A stretch of 64,000 bases of DNA from Hyphomicrobium sp. 99 (GTDB lineage Bacteria; Pseudomonadota; Alphaproteobacteria; Rhizobiales; Hyphomicrobiaceae), in contig NZ_KQ031382.1 in assembly GCF_000384335.2 (NCBI RefSeq), positions 3,297,545-3,361,544 of the forward strand, given 5' to 3'. The notes beneath the pieces were generated by a model that worked only from the letters and a program-made list of their open reading frames with translations, was not told the origin of the DNA and ran no database searches. This document shows, in pieces, positions 46,153 to 54,660 of the stretch. Every line of letters begins with the position of its first letter. The stretch's first letter is position 1. The position numbers and the translations under genes are program-made.

Positions 46153-46770
46153 TCAGCCCTTCTTGTCCGGAGGACCGCGATCGTCGCCGTCGTCATCATG
46201 CGCAGGCCCGTGACCACCTTTGCCTTCATGGCCGGACCAGCCGCCATGACGGCCGCCCGGACCCCATCCACCCGCAAACCGGTGCCCATGATGGCCACCC
46301 GGCATGAGCTGGTGTATCAGCGGCCGCAGGACATCCTTCTGAGCATCAGAGAGCGAAGCGTAGAATGGTGAGAACGCAGTCGAGAACGCTTTCATGCGGT
46401 CGGCCCGCTCGCTCATCCGCTCGCTGACTTTCTGGAAGCGGTCAGCAAGATCGGGGCGCTTTTGCTCGCCACCCTTCTCCTGCTCGGCCTTGCGCTCCTC
46501 GCGCTTCTTCTTCCACTCTTCCATCCGCGCTTGCCGGGCTTTGAACCCTTCGCGAACTTGCGTTTCGACCGGAGCCCAAAGCTTCTCCTGATCGGGCGTG
46601 AGCTGTAGCGCGGTTTTCACCATCGCCAGCCTGCCCTCTTCAAGACGCGAACGGGTTTCGGGCGTCATATTCCAACCGGCCTTGTCAGCCGTCTTTGCGA
46701 TAGCAACGGTCGCGGGAACTGCGACAACGGCCGCGAGTGCGATCCATGTACCGCGAGATAAGGTCTTCAT
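46153..46770 (-). CDS. Spy/CpxP-like periplasmic LTxxQ-motif protein
   Basis: 205 residues from an ATG with GGAGACG upstream. Signal peptide (WIALAAVVAVPATVAIA), then two LTxxQ-like segments: ALQLTPDQEKLWAPVE and YASLSDAQKDVLRPL. Between them is a Lys/Glu-rich helix (EEWKKKREERKAEQE). The C-terminus is Gly/His-rich (GGHHGHRFAGGWGPGGRHGG) and ends in an Asp-rich patch, which might bind metal. Spy and CpxP are periplasmic chaperones. Confidence 0.83.
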   Translation of the reverse strand: MKTLSRGTWIALAAVVAVPATVAIAKTADKAGWNMTPETRSRLEEGRLAMVKTALQLTPDQEKLWAPVETQVREGFKARQARMEEWKKKREERKAEQEKGGEQKRPDLADRFQKVSERMSERADRMKAFSTAFSPFYASLSDAQKDVLRPLIHQLMPGGHHGHRFAGGWGPGGRHGGWSGHEGKGGHGPAHDDDGDDRGPPDKKG

Positions 46771-46968
46771 TGGCGTCTCCTTCAGGCCGGGGATAGGCAA
46801 GGGGCATTTGCCGGCCGTCGGGGTAACAACGGGGACGCACAGCTGATCCGTCGCTGCCACGCGCATTACGTGAGCGCTAAAATTCAGCTGAACAAAATGA
46901 ACAAATCGAGGGAAATTTAGAGGTCTTTGGCCTCATCCCTGCTCGATTCTGAATGAACCTTGAAAGCT

Positions 46969-47472
46969 TTAGTTTGTCCGGTTGATGACGACCGGCTCAT
47001 GGGGATTTTGCGACGGCATGAGCGGCACGTCCGCGGCGGCAGCCTTTCCGGGCTTCGCGCTTGTGTCGATTTTTTGACCCGGGTTCTGCATCGGACCGCC
47101 AAGCGACGTTTGAGGCGCAAGCGGAATGCGAACCGGCTTGTCCGCCGGCTGCGCATAAACGACAGGGTCGCGCCCAGCGAAGCATCCGGCGACGCAAATC
47201 ACCAGATCTTCGTTCGGCCGGGATGCGATCAACTTCCGAACGAGAAAATTGTCCGGCCCCGCGAGTCTCTGCGTGCCGAAGCCATCCTCGGGGATCGTGT
47301 TGAGATTTTTCGCCGAACCTAGCGGATCAGCATCGGCACCCGCGGCTTCCAGCTGCGAACCCTCCGCAGCGGCACCATCCGTTTCGACGTTGTCTGCGAG
47401 AACCCGTGTCAGCGGCACGGCCACAACGAGGATAGCGAAGGCGGCACCGCCCAATAACCACGACCGACGCAT
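46969..47472 (-). CDS. Exported protein of unknown function
   Basis: 167 residues with a signal peptide (SWLLGGAAFAILVVAVPLTRVLA). The mature part is largely disordered-looking, with one ordered stretch RPNEDLVICVAGCFAGRDPVVYAQPAD holding two Cys. Conserved-looking but not recognised. ATG 47472 has GGAG upstream; ATG 47487 is an alternative. Confidence 0.6.
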   Translation of the reverse strand: MRRSWLLGGAAFAILVVAVPLTRVLADNVETDGAAAEGSQLEAAGADADPLGSAKNLNTIPEDGFGTQRLAGPDNFLVRKLIASRPNEDLVICVAGCFAGRDPVVYAQPADKPVRIPLAPQTSLGGPMQNPGQKIDTSAKPGKAAAADVPLMPSQNPHEPVVINRTN

Positions 47473-47596
47473 GACAGACGGCTCCAAATCTGAACAGATT
47501 TCGAAGGACTGTGCCGTAGCGGAGTAAACAAAGGCTTACCCGCCAACGCGTCGAGGGACAGTTTCAAACATTGCAGGGAAACGACAATGACCCGGC

Positions 47597-47776
47597 CTAT
47601 TCGTCGAGCAGTCCGTTGGACCGGTTGCAGCGGTGGACGTTCACGACAGTGACAGTCCGCCCCCGTCTGTCCTGGACTTCTCGAGCCCGCTGTTGACGCC
47701 GTGCGTAACGCCGCGCCAATTCCTCGTTGGACGCGAGCTTCATTTTCTCGGCAATGCTTTGCGAAAAAAGCAACAT
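47597..47776 (-). CDS. Possible small basic protein
   Basis: 59 codons from an ATG with GAGGATC upstream: LLFSQSIAEKMKLASNEELARRYARRQQRAREVQDRRGR, a basic helix, then VTVVNVHRCNR. It lies just downstream of the HlyD-family gene in the same direction. No relatives recognised, so moderate doubt. Confidence 0.35.
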   Translation of the reverse strand: MLLFSQSIAEKMKLASNEELARRYARRQQRAREVQDRRGRTVTVVNVHRCNRSNGLLDE

Positions 47777-47870
47777 GGAACTGATCCTCAAGTTTGCCGG
47801 ACAACAGCAGGAGCCACCCTCAGTTCCTTCTATTTTGAAATAATCTCGACGCGCACGGCCTGACGAGTGT

Positions 47871-49058
47871 TCAACGTCCGTGAGCGGTGTTCTTATGGTG
47901 CTTATCGCTCTTACGGCTCTTATCGCTCGTATTGGTGTTCTCGCTTTTTTCGTTCTTGTCGCCGTCAGTGCTCTTATCGCCCGTCTGTTTTTCGGCCTCC
48001 GGCATTTGCACCGCAGGCTTCGGCGCTTCAGGCTTTTGAACTTCAGGCTTCTTGGGTTCGGGCTTCTTGGGTTCGGGCTTCTGAACCTCGGGCTTAGCCA
48101 CTTCGGACTTCGGCTCAATCTCGACTGTCGCCGTCATCCCGATGACAAGACGCAAATCCTCTGGGACATCTTCGAAATGAATCCGCACTGGAACGCGTTG
48201 CGCCAGTCTTACCCAAGTGAAGATCGGATTGACGGTCGCAAGCCCGCTGTTACCTGGCGTCGCGTTTGAGACCACGATACCACGAGCGACGCTGTCGACG
48301 CGTCCGTGTAAAACCTTGTTATAGCCGAGCAGCCAGATCCTCGCGGGATCGCCCTCACGAATTTGATTGACCGCAGTCTCTTCAAAATAGCCGTCGAGCC
48401 AAAACGAATCCGCGTCTACGATGGACATGGCCTGCTGACCCGCCGTCGCGAAATCGCCCTGCCGTATCAGCAGATTCGTAATCCATCCATTCACCGGTGA
48501 TCGCAGCTCCGTGCGCTCTAGGTTGATATTTGCCTGTGTAAGGTTGGCATTCTGCTGGGCGAGCGTGGCTTCGGCCATCTGCGCCGACGACGTAAACGTT
48601 TGTTTCTCTTCGATCGAAGTCGCGAGATCCGACAGCGCATTCCGTCGCGCTTGCTGCGCTTTCTTGTTTGCAAGATCAGCCTCGGCCTGCTTGATGCCCG
48701 CTTTGGCGAGATCCACTGCAACATGGAAGTCGCGTGGATCGATCTTCATCAGCAAATCGCCCTTTCGGACGAATTGATTATCTTTGATGGGAAGTTCGAC
48801 CACCGTTCCCGATACTTCGGGCGCGAGCCTAACGACATAGGCGCGTACGGTCCCGTCGCGTGTCCACGGCTTCCCCATATAATTCTGCCACAAGATCCAC
48901 ACGGCCCCAGCCGCAACCGCCGCCATAGCGAGCGTTGCAAGTATCGGCAATATCCGCAGCCGCCTCTTTACCGACGGCGGGTCGTATACAGTTGTCGTCT
49001 CCCGTCCGACTGGCTTGGCGGGCGCCAACTTCCGGGTGGTTGATGCGATCTCCGTCAT
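47871..49058 (-). CDS. HlyD-family membrane fusion protein of an aromatic-acid efflux system (AaeA-like)
   Basis: 395 residues. One N-terminal membrane helix (LPILATLAMAAVAAGAVWIL), then the biotinyl-lipoyl half (KPWTRDGTVRAYVVRLAPEVSG), a coiled-coil hairpin (QAEADLANKKAQQARRNALS), and the second half (LRSPVNGWITNLLIRQGDFA). The last ~75 residues are an odd Lys/Pro/Glu repeat (KPEVQKPEPKKPEPKKPE) ending in a charged tail, absent from ordinary family members. Third gene of a FUSC-DUF1656-HlyD set, overlapping the DUF1656 neighbourhood. Confidence 0.9.
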   Translation of the reverse strand: MTEIASTTRKLAPAKPVGRETTTVYDPPSVKRRLRILPILATLAMAAVAAGAVWILWQNYMGKPWTRDGTVRAYVVRLAPEVSGTVVELPIKDNQFVRKGDLLMKIDPRDFHVAVDLAKAGIKQAEADLANKKAQQARRNALSDLATSIEEKQTFTSSAQMAEATLAQQNANLTQANINLERTELRSPVNGWITNLLIRQGDFATAGQQAMSIVDADSFWLDGYFEETAVNQIREGDPARIWLLGYNKVLHGRVDSVARGIVVSNATPGNSGLATVNPIFTWVRLAQRVPVRIHFEDVPEDLRLVIGMTATVEIEPKSEVAKPEVQKPEPKKPEPKKPEVQKPEAPKPAVQMPEAEKQTGDKSTDGDKNEKSENTNTSDKSRKSDKHHKNTAHGR

Positions 49059-49068
49059 GATGCCCAAA

Positions 49069-49287
49069 CTAGTTATAAATTCTAAGGTGTCCAAAAATCA
49101 GGACCGTGGCCGTCAGGACGATTAGAAATAACGAAAATTCGAAGAGGGCCGGATGCCATACGCGGCGCATCCAGCCGAACTCCACCGCGATCACGCGCAA
49201 CGCCATCGTAATCGCGAAGGCCAGCACCATCAGCGGTACAAACGGCGAAATGAGAACGCCCAGAATGTTGATTTCGACGAAGCTCAT
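49069..49287 (-). CDS. DUF1656 small membrane protein (AaeX-like)
   Basis: 72 residues: MSFVEINILGVLISPFVPLM, then two helices in all (VLAFAITMALRVIAV, LFEFSLFLIVLTATVLIFG). DUF1656 proteins almost always sit between a FUSC permease and an HlyD adaptor, as here. Its start overlaps the end of the FUSC gene by 4 bp. Confidence 0.92.
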   Translation of the reverse strand: MSFVEINILGVLISPFVPLMVLAFAITMALRVIAVEFGWMRRVWHPALFEFSLFLIVLTATVLIFGHLRIYN

Positions 49288-51311
49288 GACGGCTGACTAC
49301 CGAAATAATCGCTCTGACGGTCAACGGCTTCGGCGATGGCAAGCAACATCGCCCGCGCTCGCATCCGCCCGCGCATGCCGGATTGATCATGGGGGATCGA
49401 CGCGATCTCCTTGTCAAGATCTTCCAATGTGTACTGAACTCTCGGTAAATCTCCGGCGGCTAAGGCCGAGAGAACGTCCGAAATTTCCGCTCGGATCCGG
49501 CCATACGTCGCCAAGTGCCGTAATCGGATGACCTGCACGCCGACCGTCAGCGTAGTCGCCAACCGCGATCGCTGAACGGGCTCGGACTCTTCAGGAAGCG
49601 CCGCCAACCGCGAGTACATCCGCCCCTGCCACTGTCTGAACGTCCAGTGCCGTTGCCCGGCGGCCAGACGCCGGAGGTCGCGAATGGACAAGTCGACCAG
49701 ACGCTGCGCCCGGAAACTGGGAGACGGCTGAGGTATGAGCAGAAGCGCAACGGCTCCCGCTAGGCAGCCGGCCACAAGACCGAACGCAGCGTTCAGGTAG
49801 GCATCAGGATCGAAAACCATCACGTTCGTCGGTGCAAGAAGCGGCACGAAATTGACCGTTCCAGCGATCAAGTAAGGCGCGAGAGAGGGCACGGTCGACA
49901 ACGCCCCAATCGGGACGAGCGCAATCGATAAAATGAGACTGAATGCGAGAAACGTCTCGTGATTGATCAGCGCCGTAAACTTGAGGATACCGGCAGCCAC
50001 CGCCGCGAACAGAGTGCCGATCACCAGCCCCAGTGCGGCTTTGGCGGACCCCTCCAACATTGGCGAGAACAGCATGATCGTCACCGCCGTAAACGTCACG
50101 GCGTAAAGTCCGCTCGGCCATTGAGAGACGATCCAATAGATCACCACAACACCGACGCCAATGAAAACGCGCAAGGCATTGACGAGAGCCGGAAGATAAT
50201 CGGCAACGACGATGCTTGGAATGCGGACAACATCGCGCGCATGCGCTGGATCGGATAATAGTGCGAGCCCGTTAGCTGCAGCCTCAAGGCCCGACGCAAC
50301 TTCCGCGCTCGCGTCTGCCGCAAGTCGCAACGATACATCGTCAGTCTTGATAGCCATGAATTTACGGACCAGCCGCGCTTCCGCATCCCGATCGTGCGCT
50401 GGCGCGCGGCTCCAATCCGGAGGAAGCTCCTGCGCAAACACCGCCGCAATGCGATGCGCCTCGGCCGGAGAAAGCCCGCGCAGATGCGTCTCCGCGACTC
50501 GCGCGCCGGAAAGGGCTGAAAACAAGCCATCTATCGCGACGCGAAGTATGGATCTCCTCTGCAAGATTTCGGCCGACTCGCCTGCTGCCTGATCGACGAC
50601 GGGGACGAGAGCCGATATTCGCTTTATGAGAACGCGCCTCGCCTCAGGACCTGTGGCGTTCCACGGATCGACGAGTATCCGCTCGAACTGTTGAGCAATC
50701 TCTTCAATGAGCTGCGATAATAACATTCGCAACCGCTGAGGCGAGTTGCCGAGGTCTGTCAAAGCGACCACCAACGTTCCGCAGACGATACCTATACTGA
50801 TTTCAGAGGCGCGATTGATGGCGATGAAGAAGATCTGGTCCGGATCCGGTATGGAATTGTTGGCGATGATGATCAGCGTATATCCCGCCAGCAAAGCCGC
50901 ATAGGATGCAAAGTTCTTCAACAAGGTCGAAACGAAAGAGCAGGCAGCCGCCCAGACGAGCATTGCGAACAGAAATCCGAAGCGATCCTGCGGAAAGATA
51001 GCTGTGAGCACCACCGAAGCAACCGCACCGACGATCGTTCCAATCAACCGAAACACGCCTTTGAGCAGCGACGATCCGACGATCGGCTGGCAGACGATCG
51101 CGGCCGATGTTCCGGCCCAGTAAGGCGTATCGAGTTCCAGATAGAATGCCGTGAAGAGCGCGAGGCACACCGCAGTTGCCAAACGCAACCCAAAGAGCAG
51201 CGCCGGGACGGCTGTGGCTATGAAGTTCGAAAAACCGCCACCAGGTCTTTCCTGAGCTACCGAGGATGTCATTGCGTCCATCGAGATCAAGACTGCCCGG
51301 ACTCGGGCCAT
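49284..51311 (-). CDS. FUSC-family efflux permease (AaeB-like)
   Basis: 675 residues with two halves, each holding a cluster of membrane helices (FGLRLATAVCLALFTAFYLEL..., and VFIGVGVVVIYWIVSQWPSG...), joined by a long cytoplasmic region. PYWAGTSAAIVCQPIVGSSL is the typical FUSC motif. It probably exports aromatic carboxylic acids with its DUF1656 and HlyD partners. ATGs at 51281 and 51272 are alternative starts. Confidence 0.9.
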   Translation of the reverse strand: MARVRAVLISMDAMTSSVAQERPGGGFSNFIATAVPALLFGLRLATAVCLALFTAFYLELDTPYWAGTSAAIVCQPIVGSSLLKGVFRLIGTIVGAVASVVLTAIFPQDRFGFLFAMLVWAAACSFVSTLLKNFASYAALLAGYTLIIIANNSIPDPDQIFFIAINRASEISIGIVCGTLVVALTDLGNSPQRLRMLLSQLIEEIAQQFERILVDPWNATGPEARRVLIKRISALVPVVDQAAGESAEILQRRSILRVAIDGLFSALSGARVAETHLRGLSPAEAHRIAAVFAQELPPDWSRAPAHDRDAEARLVRKFMAIKTDDVSLRLAADASAEVASGLEAAANGLALLSDPAHARDVVRIPSIVVADYLPALVNALRVFIGVGVVVIYWIVSQWPSGLYAVTFTAVTIMLFSPMLEGSAKAALGLVIGTLFAAVAAGILKFTALINHETFLAFSLILSIALVPIGALSTVPSLAPYLIAGTVNFVPLLAPTNVMVFDPDAYLNAAFGLVAGCLAGAVALLLIPQPSPSFRAQRLVDLSIRDLRRLAAGQRHWTFRQWQGRMYSRLAALPEESEPVQRSRLATTLTVGVQVIRLRHLATYGRIRAEISDVLSALAAGDLPRVQYTLEDLDKEIASIPHDQSGMRGRMRARAMLLAIAEAVDRQSDYFGSQPS

Positions 51312-51485
51312 AAAACATAAGAGAATTTCGGTTCCGAGATGTTAAGAGATCGTGCTTCGATGTTAGTCTCATTCCCGGTTGGCGTCAGGCTGATGATAAA
51401 GGTGGCGCTGAGCAGCAATCTCCGAGCAATTTGAGAGCAAGGACCGGAGTGCAGGCGGCAAAACCCTCAGCTATCCTCCGCAGCC

Positions 51486-52589
51486 ATGAAGACAAGATCA
51501 GCGAACTCGATGCTCCGCACGCAGGAAAAGCCGAAGCGATCACTCCCGGCCGAAGACGATGCGGCCTTCTGGGACGCAGTCAAAACGCGTGATCGCGCGT
51601 TCGACGGAAAAGTCTTCTATGCAGTTGCGAGCACTGGAATCTACTGCCGCCCGTCGTGCCCGGCGCGGCTGCCGCAACGGAAAAACGTCTCATTTTATGC
51701 CAGCTGTCGCGAAGCCGAAGCCGCCGGCTTTCGGCCATGCAAGCGATGCAAGCCCAACGAAACATCACTGCATGACCGCCACGTGGCCAAAGTTGCAATG
51801 GCATGCCGCATCATCGAGGACGCGGACGAGCCCCCGTCGCTTGACGAACTCGCCACAGCGGCGGAACTCAGCCCATACCATTTTCATCGGGTATTCAAAG
51901 CCATGACAGGATTGACCCCGAAGGCTTACGCCGCGGCGCACCGCCAGAAGCGCCTGCAGGCCAAGCTCCCGAAAAGCAGTTCCGTCACCGAAGCCATCCA
52001 CGATGCAGGCTTCAACTCCAGCGGCCGCTTCTACGCAGACTCCGCTGCAGTTCTGGGCATGACGCCAACCGAGTTTCGGTCCGGCGGCGAAAACGCCGAA
52101 CTGCGCTTCGCCATAGGCCAGTGCTCGCTCGGCTCAATTCTTGTCGCCAGCAGCGACAAGGGAATTGCAGCCATTTTCTTGGGCGACGATCCCGAAGCGC
52201 TTCTGCACAATCTCGAAGACCGCTTTCCAAAGGCCAAGCTGATCGGTGGCGATCACACCTTCGAGGACACCATGGCGAAGGTCATCGGCCTAGTGGAAGC
52301 GCCCGGCACGGCCCATGACCTTCCACTCGATGTGCGCGGGACGGCCTTTCAACATCGCGTCTGGCAAGCTCTCCGTGAAATACCGAGCGGAACAACGGCC
52401 ACCTATTCGGAGATCGCCGAGCGGATCGGAATGCCCAAAGCCGTGCGCGCAGTTGCTGCGGCGTGCGCAGCAAACAAAATTGCCATCGCCATTCCCTGCC
52501 ACCGCGTCGTCCGCAACGATGGCTCACTCTCGGGTTATCGTTGGGGCGTGGATCGCAAACGCACCCTGCTCGCACGCGAAGCAAAATGA
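51486..52589 (+). CDS. ada: Ada: methylphosphotriester / O6-methylguanine-DNA methyltransferase and transcriptional activator
   Basis: 367 residues with all three Ada parts: an N-terminal zinc domain with the acceptor Cys (GIYCRPSCPAR and PCKRCKP), an AraC helix-turn-helix (LDELATAAELSPYHFHRVFKAMTGLTPKAY), and the C-terminal methyltransferase with IPCHRVVRNDGSLSGYRWG, Cys being the alkyl acceptor. It repairs alkylated DNA and induces the adaptive response. Confidence 0.96.
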   Translation: MKTRSANSMLRTQEKPKRSLPAEDDAAFWDAVKTRDRAFDGKVFYAVASTGIYCRPSCPARLPQRKNVSFYASCREAEAAGFRPCKRCKPNETSLHDRHVAKVAMACRIIEDADEPPSLDELATAAELSPYHFHRVFKAMTGLTPKAYAAAHRQKRLQAKLPKSSSVTEAIHDAGFNSSGRFYADSAAVLGMTPTEFRSGGENAELRFAIGQCSLGSILVASSDKGIAAIFLGDDPEALLHNLEDRFPKAKLIGGDHTFEDTMAKVIGLVEAPGTAHDLPLDVRGTAFQHRVWQALREIPSGTTATYSEIAERIGMPKAVRAVAAACAANKIAIAIPCHRVVRNDGSLSGYRWGVDRKRTLLAREAK

Positions 52590-52863
52590 CAATTCGCGCG
52601 AACCGGACCTGCGGGTCAGCGGGCGCGAAACTTCGGCATCGCGCGCGCGATTAGGTCCAAAAATTTTATCGATCATGAATTCACTTCCGAAAATCGGAAG
52701 GATGTCAAAATTTTTGCAGCAACTCGTTTGTCAACTGACGAGATGACGGGCAACACGCGGGCCATCACAAATAAGTTCTCAGGCGACGATGAAGCAACCC
52801 TTGACCTTCAACCCCGATGAGGTCCCACTAAGAGTTTTCGGAGCGTAACCCCGGAGACGAGCG

Positions 52864-53298
52864 ATGAAGGTTGCAAACATTTTGGAGGTCAAGGGTCCCG
52901 AAGTCATGACTGTGCGGCCCAGCGATACTATTCGCGACGTCGCTCACCGGCTCGTGGAGGAAAACGTCGGCGCCTTGGTCGTGAGCAACGCGGAAGGCAC
53001 ACTCGACGGTATCATCTCGGAACGAGATATTTCACGTGGGGTTGCATTTCATGGCTCAAACATCGGCGCGATGCTTGCGTCCGATCTTATGACCAGAGGT
53101 GTTATAACGTGCGCGCCGGACGATCCCATTTCGGATACCGCGAGGGTTATGACCAACCGCAGGATCCGGCATCTTCCGGTGCAAGACGGCACGCGTATCG
53201 TCGGCATCATCAGCATCGGTGACATTTTGAAATACCGGCTCGACGAAGTGATGCTCGAGACGCGCGTGTTGCGAGACATCGCGATGGCAACCCGCTGA
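52864..53298 (+). CDS. CBS-domain protein
   Basis: 144 residues, two CBS motifs: VRPSDTIRDVAHRLVEENVGALVVSN with GIISERDISRG, and CAPDDPISDTARVMTNRRIRHLPVQD with VGIISIGDILKYR. A stand-alone pair like this normally binds adenosine nucleotides. The ATG has GGAGACGAGCG upstream. Confidence 0.92.
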   Translation: MKVANILEVKGPEVMTVRPSDTIRDVAHRLVEENVGALVVSNAEGTLDGIISERDISRGVAFHGSNIGAMLASDLMTRGVITCAPDDPISDTARVMTNRRIRHLPVQDGTRIVGIISIGDILKYRLDEVMLETRVLRDIAMATR

Positions 53299-53333
53299 TT
53301 TGCGATCCGCTGATGTTCGCGGCTTGAAAGCGT

Positions 53334-53373
53334 GCGAGGCCATGGGCGAACTCTCCGCCTACTCTGGCCTCGC
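53334..53373. terminator. Hairpin between convergent CBS and GT2 genes
   Basis: GCGAGGCCA and TGGCCTCGC form a 9-bp stem around a 22-base loop. No T run on either side, so termination is uncertain. Confidence 0.4.
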
Positions 53374-53378
53374 AAGCA

Positions 53379-54455
53379 TCAACCCGTCGCGCCCAAGTTC
53401 CTGGTCATCGACTGGAACATTTTGCTATCGCTGATGCGGCATTCAAGAAACGCCAGATACGCCTCGAATGCCGTCTGAAAGTTCAAGCACGTCAACCCGG
53501 TCCAGGCCGCTTTCCTTATCAGAGCGTAGCGGCGGCGCCGGCTCTCGCCGAGATATCGCTTTCTCGCAAGTGCCGGTATCGCGTCGGCGGCCGCGATTGT
53601 CAGAGACGTACGTCGCTTCTCTTGAATTGCGTCGATCGCGTCATAGGCCGTCGCGAGTTCTCGAATTGTTGTTCCATGCCGGTCCGCCGAACGCATGAGC
53701 TCCTCAAAATTCGGCACCTCGCGCAGTCCGTCGCAAGGGTCCTCGCCGGAACGTTCCCTTTCGCGCGCGGCATATAATGCGAGATCGCGCGAGAACGATT
53801 GCCGCGCTCGAAACTGCGAAGCCACCTGAGATTGGTGGAGCCGGTAATACAAAAACGCCTCCGGCAAGTTCACGATACGATGCCGCTCGGACAGCCGCAG
53901 CCAAAGATCGTAGTCTTCCGCGTGCTGAAAGGCGGCCCGATAACCCCCGCAAGCCAAAACGGCATCTCTTCTCATAACGACCGTCGGATGCGAGATCGCG
54001 CAACTGCCTTTTTTATAAAGCTGCGTGCGAATGGCGTTGGAATCAAGCGGATAGTTCGATCGCTCTCCCGTTGCAGTGCCTGCTGAATCAATGATCAAGA
54101 CCTGGGAGCCCACCGCCGCCACCGCAGGCGCGCCCTCAAGATATTCGATCTGCGCTTTAAACCGTCCCGGAATGGAAATGTCGTCGGCGTCCATGCGCGC
54201 TACCAGCGGTGTCTCGGCAGCGTGGAGCGCGTGATTGAGCGCGGCAGAAATCCCGATCGGCGGCTGATGAATAACCTGCAGCTTTCCTTTCCAAGCCAAG
54301 CTGGAAAGGATCGAAGCCGTTCCATCCGAGGAGCCATCGTTGACGATAATCAGCTTATTTATGAATTCCGCGTCGGCAGCCAAACTGGCGACAGCAGACT
54401 CAAGATATTTTTCACCGTCCCTGACAGGGACAATAACATCCAATTTTGGAAGCAT
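53379..54455 (-). CDS. Glycosyltransferase family 2
   Basis: 358 residues. GT-A fold: VIVPVRDGEKYLESAVASL, INDGSSDGT-type IIVNDGSSDG, MDADDIS (metal-binding DXD equivalent), and AEDYDLWLRLSE as the catalytic-base region. The C-terminal 130 residues are helical. Probably adds a sugar to a surface polysaccharide; it opens the glycan region on this strand. Confidence 0.88.
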   Translation of the reverse strand: MLPKLDVIVPVRDGEKYLESAVASLAADAEFINKLIIVNDGSSDGTASILSSLAWKGKLQVIHQPPIGISAALNHALHAAETPLVARMDADDISIPGRFKAQIEYLEGAPAVAAVGSQVLIIDSAGTATGERSNYPLDSNAIRTQLYKKGSCAISHPTVVMRRDAVLACGGYRAAFQHAEDYDLWLRLSERHRIVNLPEAFLYYRLHQSQVASQFRARQSFSRDLALYAARERERSGEDPCDGLREVPNFEELMRSADRHGTTIRELATAYDAIDAIQEKRRTSLTIAAADAIPALARKRYLGESRRRRYALIRKAAWTGLTCLNFQTAFEAYLAFLECRISDSKMFQSMTRNLGATG

Positions 54456-54660
54456 GATCGCATCCCCTGCACATTCATTGTTCGATGAAATCGCGAACGC
54501 GAACTGATACGCGTTGACTGACTCACAACTAACAATGGGAGTGCGAGGGCACGGCTCGGGGCTGGTCGTTACGTCGACAACATGGGGTCGTCCTGCCCGG
54601 CCGAAAAACCCGGATCACAATCCTGGACGCGTGTTGAAGAAAATCGAATTCTTTAAAAAT

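Noticed and set aside
47597..48118. 173-codon minus-strand frame running from the HlyD 3' end downstream
   Set aside because: The first two thirds are an out-of-frame shadow of the KPE repeats; only the last 59 codons, with their own ATG and ribosome-binding site, were kept as a weak candidate.
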